A stretch of 6,633 nucleotides of DNA, from assembly GCA_030611905.1 (NCBI GenBank), contig JAUWOX010000060.1, positions 1 to 6,633 on the forward strand, written 5' to 3'. The notes beneath the pieces were generated by a model. It was not told the DNA's origin and did not search any database. It saw only the letters and a list, made by a program, of their open reading frames with translations. Origin of the DNA: a bacterium. Its GTDB lineage: Bacteria > Patescibacteriota > JABMPQ01 > JAQVVF01. Both the position numbers and the translations under genes were made by a program. Positions within the stretch are counted from its first letter, which is position 1; the number at the start of each line of letters is the position of its first letter. Of this stretch, positions 1-5,268 are shown in pieces.

Positions 1-2
1 AG

Positions 3-182
3 TTTGTTTGGAAATGGAAAATGCGGATGGAATATGTTTCACTCGGACAGGATACAATGCACTACTTGACAAATCAGGTGGCATTTTCGGCAAGAATTGC
101 ATGGGACTGTGAAGTTGCAGCGACATCATATGTTCATGTAATCCAGAGCATTAGCTCAACAACCGCACCTGGGGACGAATAA
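3..182 (+). CDS. Possible 3' end of an unidentified plus-strand gene
   Basis: A plus-strand frame is open from the window's left edge to a TAA at 180-182, giving 59 residues with no start inside the window. I do not recognise the product. The peptide has a mixed, protein-like composition (several Trp, Tyr, Asp and Cys residues) and ends in a polar tail, TTAPGDE. The first 180 bases are about 44% GC by my count, against about 36% in bases 241-420, so this segment differs from the polysaccharide cluster next to it. The stop codon lies in the first unit of a 7-bp tandem array, as gene ends do elsewhere in this window. The opposite strand also has an open frame here (roughly 131 down to 1), but it is rich in Pro and Ser and looks like antisense. 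The frame would be convergent with the truncated glycosyltransferase. A chance open frame of this length cannot be excluded. Confidence 0.35.
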   Translation, partial: FVWKWKMRMEYVSLGQDTMHYLTNQVAFSARIAWDCEVAATSYVHVIQSISSTTAPGDE

Positions 183-741
183 CAGATAACGGATAACTAG
201 TCACTACGCCAGAATAAACAACATTAACCTTATTCTCGTCAACATCATACTTATTAACCAAGTCCCTTGCCGTTGACTCTGACACACAAATCACTGCATC
301 TGAATTCTTAATCTTCTTCTTGGGGCTAACAATATGATGCCAAAACCTTCTCTTGGAAGAGTAAAAACGTCGAAAATAATCAAAAGAGAGATCATGAATA
401 GTCGTTATAAACTTACAATCAGAAGACACAGCAGAAAATAAAATATTCGGCGCAAAAAATACATCTAATCCTCCCATCATTTTATCAATCTTGGGCCTAC
501 CAAAGGCCATAAAACCAGAATTCAAAAGCTTGTTCGGATAATTATATTTATATAATTTCACATTATCAAATTTTACAAACTCATTTATATCCAAACCGAC
601 CCTTTTATAAGCATTGCAAAACAATTTATATTCATTCTTCTTATCGATTACAAAAAGAGCGCGCATTAAATTAATCAAATATTCCTGCACTCCACTTCTC
701 TTCCCTTCCATTAATGACCTAATGTCTATTCCTATTTTCAT
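151..741 (-). pseudogene. Truncated GT4 family glycosyltransferase (N-terminal half)
   Basis: The gene begins MKIGIDIRSL with an early SGVQEYLINL segment, the usual N-terminal nucleotide-fold start of GT-B, family 4 glycosyltransferases acting on surface glycans. Further family features are FITTIHDLSF (residues 111-120), then AVICVSESTARDL (149-161), then KVNVVYSGV (171-179), which leads into the sugar-nucleotide-binding half in intact enzymes. Here the frame leaves the family right after Val179 (codon at 205-207). It runs through a 7-bp tandem array and ends at a TAA at 151-153 after 17 unrelated residues. Family members are normally about 350-400 residues, so the whole C-terminal domain with the donor-binding EX7E motif is missing and the product should be inactive. 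The start ATG at 739-741 has no Shine-Dalgarno sequence. It lies downstream of the Wzz-like gene and is probably the last remnant of the polysaccharide operon, or a gene cut by an assembly error. Confidence 0.8.
177..204. repeat. 7-bp degenerate tandem array at a gene breakpoint
   Basis: Read on the minus strand, three consecutive heptamers, GTTATCC, GTTATCT and a closely similar third unit, occupy 197 down to 177. A weaker fourth unit (GTGACTA) sits at 204-198. The array begins exactly where the glycosyltransferase reading frame stops resembling its family (codon 179 ends at 205), and it contains the stop codon of the plus-strand frame. Its period matches arrays in the other gaps of this window, although the word differs. 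Confidence 0.6.
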
Positions 742-910
742 AATTTATCTTAGAAGTGAAAAAGAGCTAAAAGAACTAAAGAATCATAAAATAAAAAGTC
801 AAAAATAAAAAAATACCAAAATGACTATGCTCATCATCTTTTTCCTTCTCCTTTTACCTTCCGCTCTCTTATCTTTTAGCTCTTTTTATGACTCTTTTTA
901 CCCTTAAAAA
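742..910. repeat. 169-bp intergenic gap of shuffled short words with inverted copies
   Basis: The gap between the Wzz-like gene and the truncated glycosyltransferase contains no convincing gene. Plus-strand AAAAAGAGCTAAAAGA at 759-774 is repeated exactly in inverted orientation at 872-887. A second word, AAAGAATCATAAAA at 778-791, recurs inverted with one mismatch at 884-897. The order of the two words is not that of a simple nested hairpin, so this is word shuffling rather than one clean stem. On the minus strand the half nearest the Wzz-like gene is strongly purine-rich and the other half pyrimidine-rich. Near the glycosyltransferase start the minus strand shows a period of about 9 bp (GATTCTTTA, GTTCTTTTA). 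The exact 16-bp arms, 97 bases apart, could still pair in the mRNA. Confidence 0.6.
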
Positions 911-1522
911 TCATTCGTCATTCCCACGAAAATACTCCCACAAAAATGCCAAACCTATTCCCAAAAACAATCCCGCCACTAATCCAATCAAAGTCAACAT
1001 TAAGGGGTTGTATTTTACTTCCACAATTATAGGTTTTTCAGAAATAACATCAAAAGAATTTTTTCCATTAGAAGTAATCTCAAGTTCTTTGGCCTTTTTA
1101 TCCATCACAGAAACAACCGCTGCCGATAAATTTTCTAAATCCCCTCTGTCATTACTAGCCACCTTTACTTCCACCTGATGCGCCGAAACCTGCTTTGGTT
1201 TAAACTTTCTAGTGTCTTTATAAATATCATCCGGCTTGACTCCCGCCTCATCATAAATTTCTTGAATAACATTCGGCGTCTCTAACCATCCCAAAACAGT
1301 ATTAGACAAAATTTCTACTGCTTTACCAGAATAATAATTATCATATTGATAATCAACTGTCGTTTCTCTGTTTACCCGATGAAAAGACATTGAAATATTG
1401 GAACTAAATGCCTGCGGCTTAGCATAAGAATAAATCAAGGCGAATAAACCACACAAAATAATCATCGCAATTACTGTAAACTTATGCCTCACAATAACAT
1501 CAACATAATTTTTTGATTTCAT
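911..1522 (-). CDS. Wzz-like polysaccharide chain-length determinant protein
   Basis: This 203-residue protein has the plan of Wzz-family polysaccharide co-polymerases. A short cytoplasmic N-terminus precedes membrane helix 1 (about 15-33), followed by an extracytoplasmic domain (about 34-172) with a helical, charged middle section. A Pro-containing stretch (EKPIIVEVKYNP, 162-173) leads into membrane helix 2 (about 174-196), which is Gly-rich (LIGLVAGLFLGIGLAF), and a very short tail, RGNDE. Such proteins oligomerise in the membrane and set the length of O-antigen, capsule or exopolysaccharide. There is no fused bacterial tyrosine kinase domain, and the protein is shorter than typical Wzz (about 320 residues). 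It lies 66 bases after the GT4 gene in the same direction, which supports a glycan-assembly role. The ATG at 1520-1522 follows an A-rich tract with no Shine-Dalgarno sequence. Assignment rests on topology and context more than on strong sequence motifs. Confidence 0.72.
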   Translation of the reverse strand: MKSKNYVDVIVRHKFTVIAMIILCGLFALIYSYAKPQAFSSNISMSFHRVNRETTVDYQYDNYYSGKAVEILSNTVLGWLETPNVIQEIYDEAGVKPDDIYKDTRKFKPKQVSAHQVEVKVASNDRGDLENLSAAVVSVMDKKAKELEITSNGKNSFDVISEKPIIVEVKYNPLMLTLIGLVAGLFLGIGLAFLWEYFRGNDE

Positions 1523-1528
1523 ATTTTT

Positions 1529-1592
1529 TTAAATAATTTAATAACTAAGTAATCAAGTAATCTAATCATCGATTACTCAATTGCCTAATTAC
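1529..1592. repeat. Eight degenerate 8-bp tandem units between two operon genes
   Basis: Read on the minus strand from 1592 to 1529, the 64 bases divide without remainder into eight octamers. The first two are GTAATTAG and GCAATTGA. The others keep a common pattern of T/G, T, A, A/C/T, T, T/C/A and a purine pair, drifting to AT-only words at the end. The TAA stop of the GT4 gene (1589-1591) is part of the first unit, and the array ends just before the A-rich leader of the Wzz-like gene. It also contains short inverted pairs (AGTAATC with GATTACT). There is no U-tract, so it does not look like an intrinsic terminator. Confidence 0.65.
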
Positions 1593-2713
1593 TTATTGCT
1601 AAAATATTCTTCCCGTCCCTTTCTAAATTCCTCATAATTATCAAATATATACCTCTCGATTCTATCTTTAAATAATTTTATATCAAAATCCAAGGCATGT
1701 TTCCTAATTTCTTCTGGATCATATTGCTTATAATCAAAATCTCTAACCGCATCAACTAAATTCCAAGGCGTTTGATCCTCAAATAATATCCCTGTTTTAT
1801 TAGGTATGACCGTCTCTACAGCTCCACCTTTTTTATAAGCGATCACTGGTCGACCAGAGGCCATTGCCTCCAAAGCAGTTATGCCAAAATCTTCTTCCTG
1901 GGGATGAATAAAAGCCCGCCACTTAGAAAGATATTTTGCTTTTTCTTTATCAGAAACAGGACCTAAAAATTCGATATTGTCATTGGACATTTTTTTTAAG
2001 CGCTCCAACTCCTCCCCGGCTCCAATAACTTTCAAGGGCAGTCTTAACGCATTAAACGCCTCAACGACTAAGTCGACACGCTTATAAGGCCTTAATCTAG
2101 AAACGATCAGAAAGTAATCAGCAACTTCACCAGAAATACTATATTTAGAAGTTTCAACTGGCGGGTAAATAATATCACTTTCTCTGTTATAATATTTTCT
2201 AATTCTTTCCGCCACTGTCTTTGAATTAGCAACCATCTTATCAACTCTTTGAGCCGCTAAATGATCCCAAGTCCTTATTTTATTCAGAACCAAAGGCAAC
2301 ATCTTTTTAATCATTCCCGGCTGTTTTATCTCTTCAGTATAACTATGCGTATCATTCCATAAATACCTAGTTGGAGAATGGATATAACTAATATGCAAAG
2401 TTTCCGGACGAACTATTACGCCCTTAGAAAAAGCTGAACAATCAGACAAAACAATATCATAATTTGAAAAATCAAATTGCTCAATTGCCGCCGGCATCAT
2501 TGACAAATACCACTTATACTGCTTTATCCCAAAAGGCAATCTCTGAATAAAAGAGGTTTTAATATCCATATCCCTAAATTCCCCCCGTGTCTCAGTGTGA
2601 TCATATGTAATAGTATATACGGGGGCTCTCGGAAAAATCTCATGAAAAATCTGAAGCACTCTTTCAGCTCCACCAACTTGGTTTAAAAAATCATGAACTA
2701 AAGCAACTTTCAT
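1589..2713 (-). CDS. GT4 family glycosyltransferase, WbaZ/mannosyltransferase-like
   Basis: This complete 374-residue GT-B fold enzyme should transfer a sugar from a nucleotide donor to the lipid-linked growing glycan at the inner membrane face. The N-terminus MKVALVHDFLNQVGGAERVL has the Gly-rich acceptor-side loop (GGAER, 14-18). HISYIHSPTRYLWN (107-120) corresponds to the CH(T/S)PxRYxW segment of WbaZ-like enzymes. VANSKTVAERIRKYY (161-175) and DIIYPPVET (180-188) form the inter-domain region, and FLIVSRLRPYKRVDL (201-215) starts the donor domain. The EX7E motif is present as E274 and E282 (EDFGITALE), followed by ASGRPVIAYKKGGAVETV, which binds the donor. Length and motifs are normal for the family. 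Donor and linkage cannot be told from sequence; mannose is a guess by resemblance. The gene lies 90 bases after the sugar-phosphate transferase. The ATG at 2711-2713 has no Shine-Dalgarno sequence, and the stop lies in an 8-bp repeat array. Confidence 0.9.
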   Translation of the reverse strand: MKVALVHDFLNQVGGAERVLQIFHEIFPRAPVYTITYDHTETRGEFRDMDIKTSFIQRLPFGIKQYKWYLSMMPAAIEQFDFSNYDIVLSDCSAFSKGVIVRPETLHISYIHSPTRYLWNDTHSYTEEIKQPGMIKKMLPLVLNKIRTWDHLAAQRVDKMVANSKTVAERIRKYYNRESDIIYPPVETSKYSISGEVADYFLIVSRLRPYKRVDLVVEAFNALRLPLKVIGAGEELERLKKMSNDNIEFLGPVSDKEKAKYLSKWRAFIHPQEEDFGITALEAMASGRPVIAYKKGGAVETVIPNKTGILFEDQTPWNLVDAVRDFDYKQYDPEEIRKHALDFDIKLFKDRIERYIFDNYEEFRKGREEYFSNK

Positions 2714-2758
2714 AACAATATTAAATGTTAAAATTATATATCAAATTCAAAACATAAA

Positions 2759-2802
2759 TTTCTGATTTACAACTTTGCATTTTGATTTTTAATCTTTAAA
2801 TC
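2759..2802. repeat. Degenerate 7-8 bp periodic A-rich array in an operon gap
   Basis: On the minus strand the first part of the 90-base gap after the sugar-phosphate transferase is made of 7-8 bp units ending in AAA, such as GATTAAA (2794-2788) and ATGCAAA (2780-2774). Six units cover 2802 down to 2759. The rest of the gap, to the GT4 start at 2713, is AT-rich with weaker periodicity. The array starts within two bases of the TAG stop at 2804-2806. From memory, similar A-rich word strings are common between genes in Parcubacteria assemblies. Confidence 0.55.
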
Positions 2803-2803
2803 T

Positions 2804-4183
2804 CTAAACTGCTCCTCTCATTGCAATAACAATCCATATCGTTTTCAAAAATATTTGCAAATCCAACAACAGTGACCAATTCTCAATATAATAAGTATCC
2901 AATCTTACCTCTTCATTAAAACTTAAATCCGATGCACCTGAAATCTGCGCCATACCAGTCATTCCCTGCTTTATTCCCAACACCTTCTTTTGATGTCTTG
3001 TATATTTTTCCACCTCAGTTGGTTCATGCGGCCTTGGACCCACTAAACTCATATCATTCTTAACCACATTCCACAATTGCGGCAACTCATCTATCCTAGT
3101 CTTTCTCAAAACTTTTCCAATCCCAGTTACTCGAGGATCATCTTTCATTTTAAATAAAGGACCTCTTCTCTCGCTATGTTTCAGTAATTTCTTTTTCATC
3201 CGATGAGCGCCCTTAACCATAGATCTAAATTTATAAATCTTAAAATCGCCTTCTTTCTTTATTCTTTTTAATTGCACAAAAACAGGGCCTTTGGAATCAA
3301 TCTTGATCATTATTGCCACAATCAAAAATAAAGGAGACAGCAATATCAACAGTATAACAGCTATAACAAAATCTGCTATCCTTTTCAAAATCCTACCCCA
3401 TCCATCCAACGGAGTTCTTTTTAAATATACAATTGGAATCCCATACACCGCCTCCACATCAATATTTGTCGCTTGCGTCTCAAAAAGATCTGGCGCATAT
3501 TTAAAATCTATTTTCCTTTCATCAGCAAAATCGATCAAAGACCACACCTGGCCCTTGGGTAATTTAGGATCTATTTGAATTATTTCATCAATCCCCTTGC
3601 GCTGTGAAATCCTTTCCAAAGTTCCTTCTACTGTTTCATCGAACCTCTTTATTCTTGCTACAACCTTATATCCAGAAAAAGGATTATCAAAATCTTTAAT
3701 CAAATGACGACTAATCGGATCTACTCCCACAATTACCACCCGATGAACTCCGATATTGAATTTATATAACCATCTTTGAAAAAATTTCATTAATTGCCGA
3801 GCAGCAACTACATAAACAATACTTAAAATCCAAACTGTCACAGCAATAAAACGAGAACCAAACAACTCCTGCGTAAAAAATAAATAAGCAAAAATCACAG
3901 CCATGCCAGTAGAAACCGCCATCAATATTAAATACAAATCATCAACAAATCTTCTCTTCTTAATATCATAAAGTCCGGCTATGGCAAAAATTAACAGCCA
4001 AACCAAAGAGATTATTGCTATCAATATCATATATTGAGAAAAGGGCAAATCAAACCTAATCTCCCTTAACTTTACAAAGAATGGAGTAAACCTCAAAAAA
4101 TAAGCTGAAACAGCCGCTAATAACAACATAACAAAATCTAACGGGACTAATAGCGCTGCAAAAAATAATTCTGATTTTTTCAT
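2804..4183 (-). CDS. Polyprenyl-phosphate sugar-1-phosphate transferase
   Basis: This is a 459-residue member of the WbaP/CpsE-type large monotopic phosphoglycosyl transferases, which start glycan synthesis by moving a sugar-1-phosphate from a nucleotide sugar onto undecaprenyl phosphate. Four N-terminal membrane helices lie at about 7-30, 49-72, 83-104 and 111-131. A Rossmann-like soluble domain follows (about 145-235, starting HRVVIVGVDPISRHL). The catalytic domain opens with a re-entrant hydrophobic helix (DFVIAVILLILLSPLFLIVA, 271-290), then IKIDSKGPVFVQ (293-304) and KFRSM (318-322). RIDELPQLWNVVKNDMSLVG (363-382) carries the catalytic Asp-Glu pair D365 and E366, and RPHEP follows. The usual QxRVG stretch is changed to QLKRIKKEG (304-312). 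Length is normal. It is the first gene of the polysaccharide cluster, downstream of the rnpB terminator and a possible promoter. The ATG at 4181-4183 has no Shine-Dalgarno sequence. The sugar transferred cannot be inferred. Confidence 0.93.
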   Translation of the reverse strand: MKKSELFFAALLVPLDFVMLLLAAVSAYFLRFTPFFVKLREIRFDLPFSQYMILIAIISLVWLLIFAIAGLYDIKKRRFVDDLYLILMAVSTGMAVIFAYLFFTQELFGSRFIAVTVWILSIVYVVAARQLMKFFQRWLYKFNIGVHRVVIVGVDPISRHLIKDFDNPFSGYKVVARIKRFDETVEGTLERISQRKGIDEIIQIDPKLPKGQVWSLIDFADERKIDFKYAPDLFETQATNIDVEAVYGIPIVYLKRTPLDGWGRILKRIADFVIAVILLILLSPLFLIVAIMIKIDSKGPVFVQLKRIKKEGDFKIYKFRSMVKGAHRMKKKLLKHSERRGPLFKMKDDPRVTGIGKVLRKTRIDELPQLWNVVKNDMSLVGPRPHEPTEVEKYTRHQKKVLGIKQGMTGMAQISGASDLSFNEEVRLDTYYIENWSLLLDLQIFLKTIWIVIAMRGAV

Positions 4184-4192
4184 ATCTAATAA

Positions 4193-4248
4193 ATTGAAAA
4201 TTGGGAATTCTTTTGATCCTAAATTCTCAATCTTTTATTCTCAATTCT
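4193..4248. repeat. Eight 7-bp degenerate units in the leader of the polysaccharide operon
   Basis: The minus strand from 4248 to 4193 divides into eight heptamers. The first four resemble AGAATTG, for example AGAATTG at 4248-4242 and AGAATTT at 4227-4221. The last two (TCCCAAT, TTTCAAT) resemble the complementary word ATTG. Thus an AATTG word occurs in both orientations in the probable 5' leader of the sugar-phosphate transferase mRNA, between its possible promoter and its start codon. Confidence 0.55.
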
Positions 4249-4255
4249 TACTTAT

Positions 4256-4284
4256 ATTCTACCTCAAAGAATAAAAAAATTCAA
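4256..4284 (-). promoter_or_regulatory. Possible promoter of the polysaccharide operon
   Basis: On the minus strand TTGAAT (4284-4279; four of six matches to TTGACA) and TAGAAT (4261-4256; five of six matches to TATAAT) are separated by 17 bases. The predicted start is near 4249, leaving an untranslated leader of about 65 bases. The -35 element lies in the descending arm of the rnpB terminator, so ending of rnpB and start of the operon would share DNA. AT-rich sequence gives such matches by chance fairly often. Confidence 0.4.
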
Positions 4285-4302
4285 CAAGATATGTTGAATT
4301 TT
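4273..4302 (-). terminator. Intrinsic terminator of rnpB
   Basis: The arms 4292-4302 and 4276-4286 form a perfect 11-bp stem with a 5-base loop (4287-4291). On the minus strand the descending arm runs into seven T residues (4279-4273). It begins only a few bases after the 3' strand of rnpB helix P1, exactly where an RNase P RNA terminator is expected. The stem is AT-rich, with only two G-C pairs. Confidence 0.85.
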
Positions 4303-4307
4303 CTTAT

Positions 4308-4671
4308 GTCCAAGCAAGTCTATAAGCCGAATTCTGTTATCCAGTTACACTGGATAGTAATCATCTATCTTGGCCCTCATATATATAAGGTTGCATCGGA
4401 TAGGGTTTACCACTCTGATAAGTCACCTTATCAGAGAGAGGTTTCTTACACCTCACTTTTCACCCTTACTAATTAATAAATTAACTAGCGGTTTAGTTTC
4501 TGTGGCACTTTCCCTAGCTTCGAAATAAACAACTCACTATAGATGAGCTATTCACTTCTTATACTCAGTTCCATTTCGGAACTACCCTGATCTAACTAGA
4601 ATTAGTTAGGATGTCCGGACTTTCCTTTCTCATTAAAAAATAACGAGAACGATCACTCAACCTACTTGAAC
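4308..4671 (-). ncRNA. rnpB: RNase P RNA, bacterial class A (rnpB)
   Basis: This is the catalytic RNA of RNase P, which removes 5' leaders from pre-tRNAs. The ends pair as a continuous 13-bp helix P1 (4659-4671 with 4308-4320, including G-U pairs). The 5' conserved block GGAAAGTCCGGAC is at 4625-4613 and its 3' partner block ACAGAATTCGGCTTATAGAC at 4337-4318. Further class A signatures are AGTGCCACAGAAA (4509-4497), AGGGTGAAA after P12, and GGTAAACCC (4411-4403). Hairpins I can draw are P3 just after P1/P2, P8 and P9 analogues, a P13-like stem, and a 10-bp P14-like stem capped by GTGA (loop 4423-4426). A 7-bp P19-like stem lies at 4339-4355. The length of about 364 nt is ordinary, but the segment between GGTAAACCC and ACAGAA is only 65 nt. 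It holds a 6-bp hairpin (4375-4390) in place of P15-P17, and no P18. The gene has its own promoter and terminator. Confidence 0.96.
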
Positions 4672-4677
4672 ACTAAA

Positions 4678-4706
4678 ACACTAACATATCACTAAGAACT
4701 TGTCAA
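4678..4706 (-). promoter_or_regulatory. rnpB promoter with consensus -35 and extended -10
   Basis: On the minus strand a perfect TTGACA (4706-4701) is followed after 17 bases by TAGTGT (4683-4678), preceded by TG one base upstream, which gives an extended -10 element. Counting from the -10 puts +1 at 4671, which is exactly the first base of the P1 helix of rnpB. The agreement of promoter spacing and RNA structure supports both calls. The hexamer TAGTGT itself matches TATAAT at only three positions. Confidence 0.8.
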
Positions 4707-4736
4707 GCAATAGTTTTTAGCCTGTTTAAGCCAAAA

Positions 4737-5177
4737 TTATGAGGTTGCCTTATCCAACGCCTTATTTACCAAAATATCAGCAGCCTCATTCTTATCCCTT
4801 GGAATATGCTTAAATTTCACTCTTTCAAAGTTTTTGATCAAACTCTGCACAACCACAAATAAAGGCTTCATATTCTGATTTCTAACCTTATACTTGCCAT
4901 TCAACTGCTTAACCACCAACTCACTATCAAGAAAACAATGCACCACTTTAGCCTTACAAAATCTAGCCTCTTGAAGACCCATAATTAAAGCCATATATTC
5001 AGCCTGATTATTAGTCATTTCTCCCACATATTCAGATATCTTTTCTATTATCAAGCCATCAGAATTCATAATGACCACTCCAATCCCGGCTGGCCCAGGA
5101 TTACCTCGCGATCCTCCGTCAGAATAAATTTCTAATTCTTTTGTTTTTTTAGCATCAATATAATCTGTTGTTGACAT
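4737..5177 (-). CDS. rnhA: Ribonuclease HI
   Basis: This 146-residue enzyme cuts the RNA strand of RNA-DNA hybrids, removing R-loops and replication primers in the cytoplasm. The four metal-binding acidic residues are in place: D20 in YSDGGSRGNPGPAG, E60 in MTNNQAEYMAL, D84 in FLDSELVVKQL and D134 in HIPRDKNEAAD. H124 in that last block corresponds to the conserved active-site loop His. The SDGGSRGNPG and HIPRDKN forms resemble the short RNase HI type found in Firmicutes, archaea and many uncultivated bacteria more than E. coli RnhA. There is no N-terminal hybrid-binding domain. The final acidic block reads NEAADILVN where NKEADxLAN is usual. It has its own extended -10 promoter, an untranslated leader of about 21 bases without a Shine-Dalgarno sequence, and no clear terminator before the rnpB promoter 31 bases downstream of the stop. 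Confidence 0.95.
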   Translation of the reverse strand: MSTTDYIDAKKTKELEIYSDGGSRGNPGPAGIGVVIMNSDGLIIEKISEYVGEMTNNQAEYMALIMGLQEARFCKAKVVHCFLDSELVVKQLNGKYKVRNQNMKPLFVVVQSLIKNFERVKFKHIPRDKNEAADILVNKALDKATS

Positions 5178-5204
5178 AAATTTGTTATTATTAATTATTA
5201 CTTA

Positions 5205-5213
5205 ATTATACCA
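5205..5213 (-). promoter_or_regulatory. Extended -10 promoter of rnhA
   Basis: The minus strand carries TGGTATAAT (5213-5205), that is TG, one base, then a perfect TATAAT. No good -35 hexamer sits at the usual distance; the region there is the recJ terminator (TAGCTT at 17 bases). The predicted start near 5198 is about 21 bases before the rnhA ATG. Strong extended -10 elements can work without a -35. Confidence 0.6.
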
Positions 5214-5243
5214 AAAAATAAAAAAACAAGCTAAAAGCTTATT
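5213..5243 (-). terminator. Intrinsic terminator downstream of recJ
   Basis: On the minus strand 5243-5236 pairs with 5232-5225 (8 bp, one G-U) around a 3-base loop. The descending arm continues into seven T residues, an A and six more T residues. It lies about 65 bases after the recJ stop and directly abuts the rnhA promoter, separating the two genes transcriptionally. The stem is short and AT-rich, so efficiency may be modest. Confidence 0.65.
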
Positions 5244-5268
5244 GAAATTAAAAATTTTGAATAAAAAC

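Noticed and set aside
614..808. Plus-strand open frame of 64 residues
   Set aside because: Antisense to the N-terminus of the truncated glycosyltransferase and running into low-complexity repeat; the Lys-rich tail reflects the repeat words.
888..1178. Plus-strand open frame of 96 residues
   Set aside because: It lies antisense within the Wzz-like gene, starts in repeat sequence, and its Ser/Thr/Pro-rich peptide resembles no family; a shadow frame.
1529..1592. CRISPR-like or riboswitch-like interpretation of the 8-bp array
   Set aside because: There are no constant repeats with unique spacers, and no conserved aptamer elements; the units are contiguous and all degenerate.
3291..3578. Plus-strand open frame of 95 residues
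   Set aside because: Entirely antisense to the well-supported sugar-phosphate transferase; shadow frame.
4201..4476. Plus-strand open frame of 91 residues
   Set aside because: It runs antisense through the operon leader, the terminator and the 3' third of rnpB; the RNA structure and conserved blocks explain this DNA.
4708..4740. Possible terminator between rnhA and rnpB
   Set aside because: A 9-bp stem with three G-U pairs can be drawn on the minus strand, but it is followed by mixed sequence with no T-tract, so termination is not supported.
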